Origin: Verrucomicrobiaceae bacterium UBA7681 | GTDB lineage: Bacteria; Verrucomicrobiota; Verrucomicrobiia; Verrucomicrobiales; Verrucomicrobiaceae | Assembly: GCA_002482965.1 (NCBI GenBank) | Contig: DLGZ01000047.1 | Coordinates: 175,319-218,164 of the forward strand | Reading direction: 5' to 3' | Length of the DNA: 42,846 nucleotides | Part shown: piece after piece, positions 7,562 through 17,412 of the stretch | Numbering within the stretch: position 1 is the first letter of the stretch | How the letters are laid out: the number at the start of each line of letters is the position of its first letter | Notes under the pieces: model-generated | Databases searched by the model: none | What the model was told of the DNA's origin: nothing | Seen by the model: the letters and a program-made list of their open reading frames with translations, nothing else | Position numbers and translations under genes: made by a program

Positions 7562-9136
7562 TCACGCCATCGCTGGTGTGACCTTTGGCTGCGCCGGGAG
7601 ATGTGATGCTGCGAGATCTTCAGCAGATTCACCCCAACTGCGCCAGCCTTCGCGGATCTCCAGCACGGCCCACTCGGCCAGCATTCCGAAAAGTTTGATG
7701 GCGTCGTTGCGATGGATCTTGAAGCCGGTGATGAGGCTGCGGTTGTTGCGATTCGTTTTGCCGAGCTCCTTGGTGCGGCGGCGGCGACGGGCGATCTGTG
7801 CAAAGCGCCGGTTGTAGGTGCTCATGAGCTTGAAGACAAACCCCTGCCCCGTGGCAAAGGGGGGCGTGAAGAGGGCTGTGGGGCCCTGCTCAAACGGGTG
7901 TCTAACCACGCCCCAGTAATAGAGCCCGAGGTCGAGGCGGTAGGCCAGATCCATGAGATCGAACTCGCCCATGTATTCATACTTGTCCTTGTAGAGAGCC
8001 AGGAACCAGCAGCGGTGGCTTGTGGAGAAGGTGTGATTGTACTGCGGCACCAGTTCGGCCATGGATGCGCCTTTGCGCTGCTGGGTGATGAGGTTTGCGG
8101 CGCTGCTGGTGGTGTAGGAAATCCAGTCCATGCCTGGGCTGTAGAATGGATCCATGAATGCGGCGGCATCTCCTGCTAGAACAAAGCCGTCTCCGGCGAA
8201 GGTGGTGCTGTAGTAGGCGAGGTTCTTGCGCCAGTGCACATCGGTCTCGTCATACTGCGCATCAGCGAGCAGATCGCGCGCAACGGGGTGCTTCATGAGA
8301 AAGCTTTTCAGGCGGTCGCCCACCTTGCCGCCTTCGGTCGGGAAATCGACGATGCGCTGGTCGAAGACGACGCCGACGCTCATGTCGCCGCCTTTGAGGG
8401 GAATCCACCAGCTCCACCAGCCGTCTCCGATGACGTGGTTCGTGGCTGTGCCGCGCACGCAGAAGAGCGCCGCAGACCACTCGGGATATTTCTCCGCCAG
8501 CTCGCGGCCATCCCAATCCTTCACGCCCTTCCAGCGTGACCATGCGGCGGTGGTGGGGTGCTCGAAGTTCGACTTCCACCAGCCATTCTTGCGGGAGATG
8601 AGCGAGGCCACGCCGGAGGCATCCACGATCCAGCGCGCTTGCACGGTGTGAGTCGTGTCGCTTTGTTTATAAGTAATGGTCTGCATGCCGCCAACGGCAA
8701 GCTGCACGCTGGTGATGCTCACGGGACGCAGCAGCGTGGCACCTGCTTCACAGGCACGGCGCAGGACTTCCTCATCAAAGGTGGCGCGGTCCAATTGATA
8801 GGACGGCATCTTGACCTGATACTTGGAGCCCAGCTCACTCGCCTCGGCGATGGACGCCACGTCTTTGTTGGCGAACCAGAAACGCAGCCCCTGCTTCACT
8901 ATGTGTGATTCGTTGAGGTACTTCGTCAGCCCCAGAACTTTGCCCATGAAGTAGGCGCTAACTTCCACCGTCGCCTCGCCCACGCGCCGTCCTAGCTTCT
9001 CATTTTTCTCCAGGATCAAGACGCGGATGCCCGGATTGTGGCGCAGCAGCAGTGTAGCGGTGGCAGCGCCGGAAAGAGCGCCGCCCATGACCACAACATC
9101 GTAGGTGGTGGTATTTTCAGTATTTATTGGACCCAT
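7562..9136 (-). CDS. Flavin-dependent halogenase/oxidoreductase-like protein 1
   Basis: 524 aa FAD-binding protein of the tryptophan-halogenase/geranylgeranyl-reductase superfamily. The N-terminal Rossmann motif is VVVMGGALSGAAT; the third position of GxGxxG is Ala instead of Gly. GEATVE follows at residues 53-58, Lys81 lies where the halogenase active-site Lys is expected, WSWWIP (241-246) matches the WxWxIP halogenase signature, and GDAAAFMDPFYSPGMDW is the second flavin motif. A basic C-terminal stretch (RRRRRTKE) may contact membrane. It follows antiporter 2 by 55 bp on the same strand, probably in one operon. WxWxIP also occurs in proteins that do not halogenate, so chemistry is unproven. 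Confidence 0.8.
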   Translation of the reverse strand: MGPINTENTTTYDVVVMGGALSGAATATLLLRHNPGIRVLILEKNEKLGRRVGEATVEVSAYFMGKVLGLTKYLNESHIVKQGLRFWFANKDVASIAEASELGSKYQVKMPSYQLDRATFDEEVLRRACEAGATLLRPVSITSVQLAVGGMQTITYKQSDTTHTVQARWIVDASGVASLISRKNGWWKSNFEHPTTAAWSRWKGVKDWDGRELAEKYPEWSAALFCVRGTATNHVIGDGWWSWWIPLKGGDMSVGVVFDQRIVDFPTEGGKVGDRLKSFLMKHPVARDLLADAQYDETDVHWRKNLAYYSTTFAGDGFVLAGDAAAFMDPFYSPGMDWISYTTSSAANLITQQRKGASMAELVPQYNHTFSTSHRCWFLALYKDKYEYMGEFDLMDLAYRLDLGLYYWGVVRHPFEQGPTALFTPPFATGQGFVFKLMSTYNRRFAQIARRRRRTKELGKTNRNNRSLITGFKIHRNDAIKLFGMLAEWAVLEIREGWRSWGESAEDLAASHLPAQPKVTPAMA

Positions 9137-9191
9137 GTGTTTGATCTTTGCAAGGCTTGGAATGGCAATGGTTGAAGACGAGATTGGAGAG

Positions 9192-10646
9192 CTATGCCGG
9201 AACAGGTTCGTGCCCCAGCACAGGCGCCTTGCTGCCGAAAAGGGTCAGCAGAGGTCCTGTAATCATCGTGGTGACCAGGGCCATGATGACCATCATGGTG
9301 AAGATGCGCGGCGAGAGAATGCCGAGGTCATAGCCCATGTTTAAAACGATGAGCTCCATCAGGCCGCGGGTGTTCATCAGCGCGCCGAGTTGCAGGGACT
9401 GGCTCCAGCTCATGCCGGACCAGCGGGCGGCGATGGCGCTGCCGCCGAGCTTGCCCAGAGTGGCCACGGCAATGATGCCCAGGCAGAGCAGCCAGCCCTG
9501 CCAGTCGTTCAGCAGATTGATCTGCGTGCGGAGACCGACGAAAACAAAAAACAAGGGGAGCAAAAACACCGAGCTGAAGTTTTCGACACGCACTGCGAGC
9601 TTCTTCCGAAAACCGCCGACCTCTGGCATGATAGCCCCAGCCAGGAAGGCTCCAAAAAGGGCGTGGATGCCGATGATCTCCGTGATCAGGGCGGACGCCA
9701 CCACCACGCAGAGAACAACGGCCAGCACGCTTTTGGGCGGGTCTTCGCATTCCAAATTTCGGCCGCCAATCAGGCGAGGCAAAGCGGGACGGAGAACCAG
9801 AACCATGAAGGAAATGAAAGCCACGACCAGCACCAGATTTACGATGGAGGAAACCATGCTGGTAGCGCGCACGATCGCCACGATGAAGGCAAGCACGCTC
9901 CATGCCGTGACGTCATCCACGGCGGCACAGGTGAGGGCGGTGCTGCCCAGGAAAGTTTTCGTCAACTGACGCTCCTGCAAGATGCGCGCCAGGACAGGGA
10001 AAGCGGTGACGCTCATGGAAATGCCCATGAACAAGGCGAATGCACTAAACGTGGTACCGGGCTGTGCCAGCGCCGTGTAAAGGGAATAAGCCAGCAGCAC
10101 GCCGAGGAAGAATGGGATGACCATGCTGGCGTGACTGACCATGACGGCGGTGTGGGCTTTTTTACGAACGTGCCCGGCGTCAACCTCCATGCCCACGGAG
10201 AAGAGGAAGAGACAGACCCCGATCTGACTGAGCAGTTTCAACGTGCCCAGAGAAGCGGCTGGAAAAACGAACTGAAAGACGTCCGGCGACAGCCAGCCAA
10301 AAAGCGATGGCCCGAGCAAGATACCGGCAGCCATCTCGCCGACCACCACAGGCTGCCCAAAGCGGGTGAACACAACGCCCGTCAGACGAGCCGCTAGAAT
10401 GACTACCAGCAACTGGATCAGCAGCCGGCTCAGAGGTTCATTCGCATTCACGAACAGGCCATCCACAACGGATGATAAGGCCGAACTGCCGGGGGAGGCT
10501 GCAGGCTTTGCGACGATGCTTTCCTTCATTGTTTCCATGCCGGAACGCACTGGGACTGGCAGCGTGGCCCCGAAATGCAGGACGGCAAAAATTCCCACGC
10601 CGACGATGAGCAGGGTGAAGAGGTAAAAGGAGACATTACTTTTCAT
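9192..10646 (-). CDS. CPA2-family cation:proton antiporter 2
   Basis: 484 aa from the ATG at 10646; the frame stays open to 10679, but the extra 11 residues precede a natural membrane-start sequence. It has the same family motifs as the antiporter at 6250: RFGQPVVVGEMAAGILLGPS (residues 95-114), the paired aspartates AAVDDVTAW (Asp244-Asp245) and GIHALFGAFLAGAIMPE. It differs in an N-terminal extension with one extra helix (residues 7-25) and a roughly 45-residue Pro/Ser/Ala-rich linker before the core. It is the first gene of a likely two-gene operon with the flavoprotein at 7562-9136 and is divergent from the flavoprotein at 10760. Confidence 0.9.
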   Translation of the reverse strand: MKSNVSFYLFTLLIVGVGIFAVLHFGATLPVPVRSGMETMKESIVAKPAASPGSSALSSVVDGLFVNANEPLSRLLIQLLVVILAARLTGVVFTRFGQPVVVGEMAAGILLGPSLFGWLSPDVFQFVFPAASLGTLKLLSQIGVCLFLFSVGMEVDAGHVRKKAHTAVMVSHASMVIPFFLGVLLAYSLYTALAQPGTTFSAFALFMGISMSVTAFPVLARILQERQLTKTFLGSTALTCAAVDDVTAWSVLAFIVAIVRATSMVSSIVNLVLVVAFISFMVLVLRPALPRLIGGRNLECEDPPKSVLAVVLCVVVASALITEIIGIHALFGAFLAGAIMPEVGGFRKKLAVRVENFSSVFLLPLFFVFVGLRTQINLLNDWQGWLLCLGIIAVATLGKLGGSAIAARWSGMSWSQSLQLGALMNTRGLMELIVLNMGYDLGILSPRIFTMMVIMALVTTMITGPLLTLFGSKAPVLGHEPVPA

Positions 10647-10759
10647 TGGGTGAAATGAGGGACGTGAGTGTGTTTTCACCGTGTGTCTGTTGCTTGCGAA
10701 GTTGCGCCTTCATTGCGCTTGCGTGAGAGTGCCGTTTCACCCTCCAATTTGTTTACTGA

Positions 10760-12040
10760 ATGAGCGTTCCTGTTACTCCGAGTTCCACCAGCCCATCCTG
10801 GGATGTCATTGTCATCGGCGGCGGCCCGGCGGGCTCCACGGCCGCCACCACACTGGCCAAGGCAGGAAGGCGTGTGCTGGTGCTGGAGAAAATGAAATTT
10901 CCGCGCTTTCACGTGGGTGAGTCGCTGCTGCCCTACAACCGCAAGATCTTCGATGAACTCGGCGTGTGGTCGAAAATCGAGTCCGGCGGATTCATGCTGA
11001 AGCGTGGAGCGCAGTTTCTGATGGCCAATGGCAGCCGGAAGGTGCGCCTGGATTTCTCCAAGGGAGCGTTCACCGAGTACCCGACGGCGGTGCAAGTGGA
11101 GCGCTCTAAGTTTGACAAAATTCTGCTCGATCATTCGCGGGAGTGCGGAGCGGATGTGCGCGAAGAAAGCACTGTGATCGAGCACACGGTCAACGACACC
11201 CATGTCACTGTTCGATACAAGGATGCTGCAGGAACCGAGCAAACGGTGAGCGCGAGATTCCTGGTGGATGCCAGCGGCTTGTCCAACTTCACCGCGAACC
11301 GGGCCGCGATGAGGAAGTACTATCCAGGCCATAAGAAGATCGCCATTTTCAACCACTTCGAAGCAGTGGACATGCCGCTTGGAGAAGAGAAAGGAGACAT
11401 CCTCATTGTCCGCCGTGAAAACTCCTGGTTCTGGATGATCCCGCTGGAAGACAACAAGACCAGCGTGGGCCTGGTGATGGATGCCGCTGACTTCAAGGCC
11501 ATGGGCGTGGAACCCCAGCTGGCCTACGACGAGGCCGTGCGCACGACCAAGGTCGTGAGCGAGCGGTTCGTGAAGGCTGTGCAGTTGACTCCGGCGCATG
11601 TGGTGACTGACTTCTCCTATAAAAATGACACCCTGGTCTCACACCGCGTACTGCGTGCCGGTGATGCTTCGGGTTTCATTGATCCTATTTTCTCCAGTGG
11701 AGTTCTGCTGGCGATGACCAGCGGGCAGCAAGGCGCGCAGGTCATTGATGAGGCGCTGCGGCAGCAGAAGGGTCTGACGCCTGCCATGCACGCCTACGAG
11801 AAGGACACGCGGGCGCGCATCGGGCAGTACTGGGAGTTCATTGAAAACTTCTACAAGCTGCACTTTGCGCAGATCTTTTTCCAGCCGACGAACAAGATGC
11901 ACATCATGTGCGCGATCAACTGCGTGCTGGCTGGCCGCACCCGACTGTCCTTCGCGGCGTGGTGGCGGCTGCGCCTGTTTTTCTTTATTGCGTGGATGCA
12001 TAAGAAGGTGGGCATCACTGAACAGATCAAGATCGAGTGA
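10760..12040 (+). CDS. Flavin-dependent halogenase/oxidoreductase-like protein 2
   Basis: 426 aa with FAD motif VIVIGGGPAGS (canonical GxGxxG, residues 20-25), GESLLP (54-59), Lys81 at the expected halogenase lysine, WFWMIP (223-228) matching WxWxIP, and GDASGFIDPIFSSGV (301-315), the flavin/halide-side motif seen in PltA-like pyrrole and phenol halogenases. The C-terminal 60 residues include an aromatic helix (RLRLFFFIAWMH) that may associate with membrane. It is divergent from antiporter 2 and converges on flavoprotein 3 with a 20-bp gap. It could halogenate an aromatic substrate on a carrier protein, or be a reductase of the same fold; no carrier protein or synthase is nearby. Confidence 0.82.
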   Translation: MSVPVTPSSTSPSWDVIVIGGGPAGSTAATTLAKAGRRVLVLEKMKFPRFHVGESLLPYNRKIFDELGVWSKIESGGFMLKRGAQFLMANGSRKVRLDFSKGAFTEYPTAVQVERSKFDKILLDHSRECGADVREESTVIEHTVNDTHVTVRYKDAAGTEQTVSARFLVDASGLSNFTANRAAMRKYYPGHKKIAIFNHFEAVDMPLGEEKGDILIVRRENSWFWMIPLEDNKTSVGLVMDAADFKAMGVEPQLAYDEAVRTTKVVSERFVKAVQLTPAHVVTDFSYKNDTLVSHRVLRAGDASGFIDPIFSSGVLLAMTSGQQGAQVIDEALRQQKGLTPAMHAYEKDTRARIGQYWEFIENFYKLHFAQIFFQPTNKMHIMCAINCVLAGRTRLSFAAWWRLRLFFFIAWMHKKVGITEQIKIE

Positions 12041-12060
12041 GGACGGCCACGGCGGAACCG

Positions 12061-13308
12061 TCACGCTGCCAGGGGCTCGCCATAGGGCAGGTCTTCTGGC
12101 AGCGGGACAAATTCGCGGATCTGGCTCCAGAGCACGCTGAAGTCCTTGTTCACATCGCCTGAGAGGCAGTCGGTGATGGCACCGCCCGCATCGGGATAGC
12201 GCTTGATGACTTCGCGGAAGGAGAAGTCAGGATTGTAGAAGGCGTAGACGAGCTTGCGCATGTTTTCCACGCCCTCGCGGATCGTTGCTCCATAGGCGGT
12301 GAAGCGCTCAGGAGAGAGATCGCCGTCGAGAATGCCTTGGTGAATGGTCTCACCGGAGAGCACGCCGCATTTCAGCGCGAGCATGACACCGCTGCTGAAG
12401 ACGGGATCGAGAAACGCGAAGGCATCGCCCACCAGCAGCAGGCCGGGTCCGGCGCAGTGCTTGGCATGGTGTGAGTACTCGCTGGTGAGACGATACTCGC
12501 CGTTCGAGGTGCCGGTGCTGAGGTGTTCTTTGATCCACAGATTTTCCTCGACCTCGCGATTGAAGATTTCCTTGGGATCCTTCACGCCGCCGCGGGTGAG
12601 GTATTTGCCTTCGGCCACGACGCCTACGCTGATCATGTCATCGTGCTGCGGGATGTGCCAGAACCAGCCCTTGTCCGGGATGTAGGCGACCATGGTCTGA
12701 CCTTCATCGATGCCGGGCTCACGCTTCGAGCCTTTGTAATAGGTCCACACGGCCACTTTGTTCAGATAGGGATCACGCATGCGCCAGTTGTTGCGTGTCG
12801 CGCTGAAGGCTTCCTTGCCCGTGCAGTCGAGGGTGATCTTGGCGCGGTATTCGGTGACGTTGCCATCCTTGTCCTTCGCACGAGCGCCGACGACGCGGCC
12901 ATCTTCTTTGATTAGCTCCTGCACTGCCGTCTCTTCCATTACTTCTGCGCCCTTTTCACGTGCATGATCGAGGAGCATCTGATCAAACTCCGAACGCAGC
13001 ACCTGCCAGGTCTGCGCCACGCTTTCGCGATCGTAGCGATTGAAGAAATAGAAGGGCTGCGAGGCCTTGCCGCCGGGCTGCACGAAGGCCACGCTGTACT
13101 TTTTCACAAAGTGTGACTTCTTCATCTTCGGGATGAGGCCGAGGCGCTCCAACGGGCCATAGGTGAAGGGAATCAACGATTCGCCGATGTGGTAGCGTGG
13201 AAACTTTTCGCGCTCCAGGATGAGCACCTTGTGGCCGTATTCAGCCAGGATGGCCGCAGCACTGGAACCTGCAGGTCCGGCACCGATGATGAGGGCGTCG
13301 TAGTTCAT
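12061..13308 (-). CDS. Flavin-dependent halogenase/oxidoreductase-like protein 3
   Basis: 415 aa with LIIGAGPAGSS (GxGxxG at 9-14), GESLIP (42-47), Lys70 aligned with the catalytic halogenase lysine, WFWHIP (215-220) matching WxWxIP, and GDAFAFLDPVFSSGV before the C-terminal helices. The DPVFSSGV segment is closest to PltA-like halogenases. It is shorter than the 524-aa relative at 7562. It is transcribed convergently with flavoprotein 2 and divergently from the outer-membrane barrel gene at 13494, so it has its own promoter within 13309-13493. Substrate unknown; the halogenase reading is inference from motifs. Confidence 0.83.
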   Translation of the reverse strand: MNYDALIIGAGPAGSSAAAILAEYGHKVLILEREKFPRYHIGESLIPFTYGPLERLGLIPKMKKSHFVKKYSVAFVQPGGKASQPFYFFNRYDRESVAQTWQVLRSEFDQMLLDHAREKGAEVMEETAVQELIKEDGRVVGARAKDKDGNVTEYRAKITLDCTGKEAFSATRNNWRMRDPYLNKVAVWTYYKGSKREPGIDEGQTMVAYIPDKGWFWHIPQHDDMISVGVVAEGKYLTRGGVKDPKEIFNREVEENLWIKEHLSTGTSNGEYRLTSEYSHHAKHCAGPGLLLVGDAFAFLDPVFSSGVMLALKCGVLSGETIHQGILDGDLSPERFTAYGATIREGVENMRKLVYAFYNPDFSFREVIKRYPDAGGAITDCLSGDVNKDFSVLWSQIREFVPLPEDLPYGEPLAA

Positions 13309-13493
13309 GGATGTATTTGCTGAAATTTAAGGACACACATAAGCCCCCGCCGACATAACAAAAATCTCATCTCGCTATCGTTTTGATGCCGTGGCGGCAT
13401 GGCCCTGCAGCAGCTCTTCCTATAACGCGCCAGCATCAAAACCATACCAAACGCCTATTTTCGCCGATGAAACATCTGTGAGAAATACGCCGC

Positions 13494-14783
13494 ATGCGCC
13501 TCCCGCTTTTCCTTCTCAGTGTCTGTGCCGTCTCTGCCATGGGCGAGGGCATCGCCGAACAGCTCAAGTGGAACTTCCAGGCTCGCACCCGGGGTGAGAC
13601 GCGCAACAATACGTATGACTTTGACTCCAGCCGCAAGGCGGTGACGGATGACACCTACCTGCTGACCCGCGTGCGTCTGGGGGTGGAGTGGCAGCCGGAT
13701 GACTGGATAAGGATCGCTGTGCAGGGGCAGGATGTGCGCGAGGCTTTCTCGAAGCGTGCCAACGTGCCTCTGCAAAACGGAGCGGAGGGTGATGATAGTG
13801 TTGATCTGCGGCTGGCGAGCGTTGAGCTCGGCAATCCAACTCACCTCAGCGTTAAGGCAGGGCGGCAAGTGCTCAGCTATGGTGATGAACGTCTCGTGGG
13901 CCCGCTGGAATGGCTGAACTTCAGCCGCACCTTTGATGCGGTGAAACTGCACTACCAGACGTCCACGTGGTGGGTCGATGCTTTCACCTCCAGCGTCGTG
14001 CGCATTCGGCGTTCGCAGTTCAATCTGTCTGACTGGCAGGATGACTCGGTCACGCGCAATCAGTTCTTCAGCGGTCTTTATTTCAGCAGCCAGTTCCTGC
14101 CGTTTCAAACGACGGATCTCTACGCCTTTCATCTGCATGAAGAAAACCTCACGGGCGTCTCCAACTTCGTCACCTTCGGCACGCGGCACAAAGGTGACCC
14201 CACCAAGCTGAAGGGCTGGGATTACACCGTCGAGCTCGTGGGCCAGAGCGGCCAGTTGAACGGCAAGGCTCTCAGCGCCTATGCCTACCATCTGGAGGGC
14301 GGCTACAACTGGCTCAAACACGCGTGGAAGCCGCGCCTTGCGCTCGAATACAGCGCGGGCAGCGGCGATAGCGATCCCAATGACGGGCATGCGCATACTT
14401 TTCAAAACCTCTTTCCCACGAATCATCCGCCCTATGGCTTTATGGACACTTTCTCGTGGCAGAACATGCAGAACGTCGTGCTGCGCCTTGCCGCGCAGCC
14501 GCATGCGAAGGTGAAGACCACGCTCGATTTCCACTCCTTCTGGCTCTCGACCACAGGGGATGCGTGGTATCGCGCTAACGGCACCACGCGTGTGCGTGCC
14601 ATCAATCCGAATGCCAGCAGCCATGCGGGTTGTGAGCTGGACTTCACCATCAATACCAAGCTCACACCGAATCTCGACATGTTGCTCGGCTACTCGCACT
14701 TCTTTGCGGGTGCTTATCTCGCGGCCACGGGGCCGAGTGACGATGCCGACTTTGCCTATTGGATGATGACCTTCAATTATTGA
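13494..14783 (+). CDS. Alginate-export-like outer-membrane beta-barrel protein
   Basis: 429 aa. An N-terminal signal peptide (residues 1-17, ending AMGEG) is followed by alternating amphipathic strands throughout and a terminal aromatic residue (TFNY), as expected of an outer-membrane barrel. KAGRQVLSYGDERLVGPLEW and FSRTFDAVKLHY match the conserved segment of the alginate_exp (AlgE-like) family, which forms anion-selective pores for polyanions or small acids. It is divergent from flavoprotein 3; with the two antiporters it suggests transport across both membranes of an anionic or halogenated compound, which is an inference. Confidence 0.85.
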   Translation: MRLPLFLLSVCAVSAMGEGIAEQLKWNFQARTRGETRNNTYDFDSSRKAVTDDTYLLTRVRLGVEWQPDDWIRIAVQGQDVREAFSKRANVPLQNGAEGDDSVDLRLASVELGNPTHLSVKAGRQVLSYGDERLVGPLEWLNFSRTFDAVKLHYQTSTWWVDAFTSSVVRIRRSQFNLSDWQDDSVTRNQFFSGLYFSSQFLPFQTTDLYAFHLHEENLTGVSNFVTFGTRHKGDPTKLKGWDYTVELVGQSGQLNGKALSAYAYHLEGGYNWLKHAWKPRLALEYSAGSGDSDPNDGHAHTFQNLFPTNHPPYGFMDTFSWQNMQNVVLRLAAQPHAKVKTTLDFHSFWLSTTGDAWYRANGTTRVRAINPNASSHAGCELDFTINTKLTPNLDMLLGYSHFFAGAYLAATGPSDDADFAYWMMTFNY

Positions 14784-14861
14784 GGTCTCATCAGGGAAGG
14801 CACTGATCGGGTTATTTTTTCGTGTATTTCATGGGTTTCATGGGCCACACCATGGGTGTCC

Positions 14862-17405
14862 ATGTCCAACTCTGCCACGCTTCCCATCTTTGAACTCCGC
14901 CAGACCTTCACTGCCGCTCTGCTGGATCCGGCATTGCCGAATCTGCTGATCAAAGCGCCCACGGGCTCTGGTAAATCCACGCAGGTGCCGCAGTTCGTGC
15001 TGGACTCTGGGCTTCTGGCTGAGGGCAAGCGCTGCATTGTGCTGCAGCCGCGCCGGATCGCCGCGCGCATGCTGGCGCAGCGCGTCGCGCGTGAGCGCAA
15101 TGCACGCCTGGGTGGCGAGGTAGGATATCAGGTGCGGTTTGAAAACATCACCAGCAAGGAGACGCGACTGAGCTATGTGACGGAGGGCGTGATGCTGCGG
15201 CAGATGCTGGAAGATCCGCAGCTTGAGCGTGTGGGCTGCATCTGCATTGATGAATTCCATGAGCGGCATCTGGATGGCGATCTGGTGCTGGCTTTTGCGC
15301 GGCAGCTTCAGCGCACACGGCGGCCGGATTTGAAGATCATCGTCATGTCCGCCACGCTGGTCTCGGGGCCGCTGGTGGATTTCATGCAGCCGTGCAAGCT
15401 GCTGGAATCCGAGGGGCGTACGTTTCCGGTGGAAGTGCGGTATCAAGCACCGCTGCAACTCAAGACAGGCTACCCGGAGTTTATTTGGGATCAGGCGGCG
15501 CGTGCGTGTGAGGATCTCGCGCTCTCGCCTGGATTCTCAGGCGACATGCTCGTCTTCATGCCGGGTGGGCATGAGATTCGCAAGACCATCGCGGCGATCC
15601 AAGGGCGCAGCTTTGCGCGGGGCCGACGAGTGGTGCCGCTGCATGGGGAACTGACGCCGCAGGATCAAGATGCGGCTGTGACGCCTGGCGAGCAGCCGAA
15701 GATCATCGTCAGCACGAACGTGGCGGAAACTTCACTCACCATCGAAGGCGTGCGCGCTGTGGTGGATGGCGGTCAGGCACGCACAGCGTCGTATGATCCA
15801 CGCCGTGGCATCAACACACTGACCGTGCAGAAAATCAGCCGCGCCTCGGCTGAGCAGCGTGCCGGACGTGCAGGCCGACTCGGTCCTGGTATTGCCGTGC
15901 GCTTGTGGACACAGCGTGATCACCTGCTGCGTCCTGAAAGCGAACTGCCTGAGGTGCAGCGGCTTGATTTGAGTGAAGCCTTGCTCGCGCTGCGGGTGCT
16001 TTCACGGGAGCCGTTTGATTGGTTTGAAGCGCCGACGCCGGCATCGCAATCACGCGCGGAGAATCTGCTTAGCGAGCTTGGTGCGCTGGATCATGAAGGC
16101 CGCATCACTGCGCTGGGTCGGCAGATGAGCCGGTTTCCGCTGCACCCACGCTTTGCGCGCATGCTGCTCGCTGCGGCGCAGTATGGGTGTTTGCGTGAGG
16201 CCACACTGTGCGCTGCTGCGGCACAGGGGCGCGATATTTTGCTGGTGGGTAAAAACAACGCCTCGCACAAAAACGAAGACCTGTGGGAGCACGATGACGT
16301 GACGGAGTTTCAGGCCATCCTGCGCGCCTTTGCACGTGCTGAGGCGATGAATTTCAACCCTGATGAATGCGCGCGCTATGGCATTCATGCCAATGCCTCA
16401 CGCGAGGCTGCACGCAGCGCGGATCAATTTTTGCAACTCGCGAAACGTTCGGGGTTGCCGATCAATGATGAAGTGGCGGATCCCACGGCGCTGGCGAAAA
16501 TGCTACTCGCTGCGTTCAGCGATCACCTTGGGGTGGAGACCAGTACGGGCAGCCGCATCTACCGGCTGGCGGGTGGCTACAGCGGGCACCTTGGCAAAGA
16601 CGCACACATCCGTCCGCCGCGCTTGATCGTCGCGGCTGAGATCGTGGAGGTGCAGGGCAAGGCGCTCACGGTGCAGCTTAACAACTGCACGCGCATTGAG
16701 GAAGACTGGCTGCGCGAATTGTTCCCCGAGGATTTCACCACCGCCTCCCGCGCGGCTTATGATGCCATTAACCGCCGCGTGATGAATCTGGAGGAAGTGC
16801 GCTTCCGCAGTCTCGTGCTTAGCAGTCGCGAGCGTGGCGAACCGGATGAATCCACCGCCGCCAGTCTGCTGGCCGCCGAAGTCATCGCCGGACGCCTGCA
16901 ACTCACGAACTGGAACGACAAGGTGGAGCAGTGGATCACGCGCGTGAACTGCCTCTCCAAATGGATGCCCGATCTCGAAATCCCCGCCATCGGCGAGGAG
17001 GACCGGCATCTGATCATTGAGCAGGTTTGCACCGGCTGCATCGCCTACCGCCAGCTCAAGGACAAAGACATCTTCCCTGCCCTGCACCAATGGCTCAGCC
17101 ACTCGCAGCGCGACATGCTGGAGAAGTATACGCCTGAACGCTACGCGCTGAAAAATGGCAAGACCGCCCGCATCGTCTATGACGAAAAGCAGCCGCCGAG
17201 TGTGAGTGCCGTGCTACAGCACATGTATGATGTGAATGAGAACCCCAAAGTAGCGGCAGGGCGCATCAGCGTGACCGTGCATCTGCTGTCACCGGCGCAG
17301 AGGCCGATTCAGACGACGGGGGATATTGGGAGGTTTTGGCGCGAGGGCTATCCGGCGGTGAAGGCGCAGTTGCGGGGAAGGTATCCGAGGCATGAGTGGC
17401 GGTAA
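14862..17405 (+). CDS. hrpB: ATP-dependent RNA helicase HrpB
   Basis: About 847 aa, the usual HrpB length. Helicase motifs appear in order: APTGSGKSTQVPQF (Walker A), QPRRIAARM (Ia), CIDEFHER (II, in the DEFH form typical of HrpB), VMSATL (III), VSTNVAETSLTIEG (V) and QRAGRAGRLGPG (VI). The C-terminal HrpB domain ends in RPIQTTGDIGRFW and GRYPRHEW, a family hallmark. A GTG six bases upstream (14856) is in frame; the ATG at 14862 is preferred without a deciding ribosome-binding site. HrpB is a DEAH-type cytoplasmic helicase whose bacterial role is poorly defined, and it has no functional link to its neighbours here. Confidence 0.95.
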   Translation: MSNSATLPIFELRQTFTAALLDPALPNLLIKAPTGSGKSTQVPQFVLDSGLLAEGKRCIVLQPRRIAARMLAQRVARERNARLGGEVGYQVRFENITSKETRLSYVTEGVMLRQMLEDPQLERVGCICIDEFHERHLDGDLVLAFARQLQRTRRPDLKIIVMSATLVSGPLVDFMQPCKLLESEGRTFPVEVRYQAPLQLKTGYPEFIWDQAARACEDLALSPGFSGDMLVFMPGGHEIRKTIAAIQGRSFARGRRVVPLHGELTPQDQDAAVTPGEQPKIIVSTNVAETSLTIEGVRAVVDGGQARTASYDPRRGINTLTVQKISRASAEQRAGRAGRLGPGIAVRLWTQRDHLLRPESELPEVQRLDLSEALLALRVLSREPFDWFEAPTPASQSRAENLLSELGALDHEGRITALGRQMSRFPLHPRFARMLLAAAQYGCLREATLCAAAAQGRDILLVGKNNASHKNEDLWEHDDVTEFQAILRAFARAEAMNFNPDECARYGIHANASREAARSADQFLQLAKRSGLPINDEVADPTALAKMLLAAFSDHLGVETSTGSRIYRLAGGYSGHLGKDAHIRPPRLIVAAEIVEVQGKALTVQLNNCTRIEEDWLRELFPEDFTTASRAAYDAINRRVMNLEEVRFRSLVLSSRERGEPDESTAASLLAAEVIAGRLQLTNWNDKVEQWITRVNCLSKWMPDLEIPAIGEEDRHLIIEQVCTGCIAYRQLKDKDIFPALHQWLSHSQRDMLEKYTPERYALKNGKTARIVYDEKQPPSVSAVLQHMYDVNENPKVAAGRISVTVHLLSPAQRPIQTTGDIGRFWREGYPAVKAQLRGRYPRHEWR

Positions 17406-17412
17406 TTTTCCT

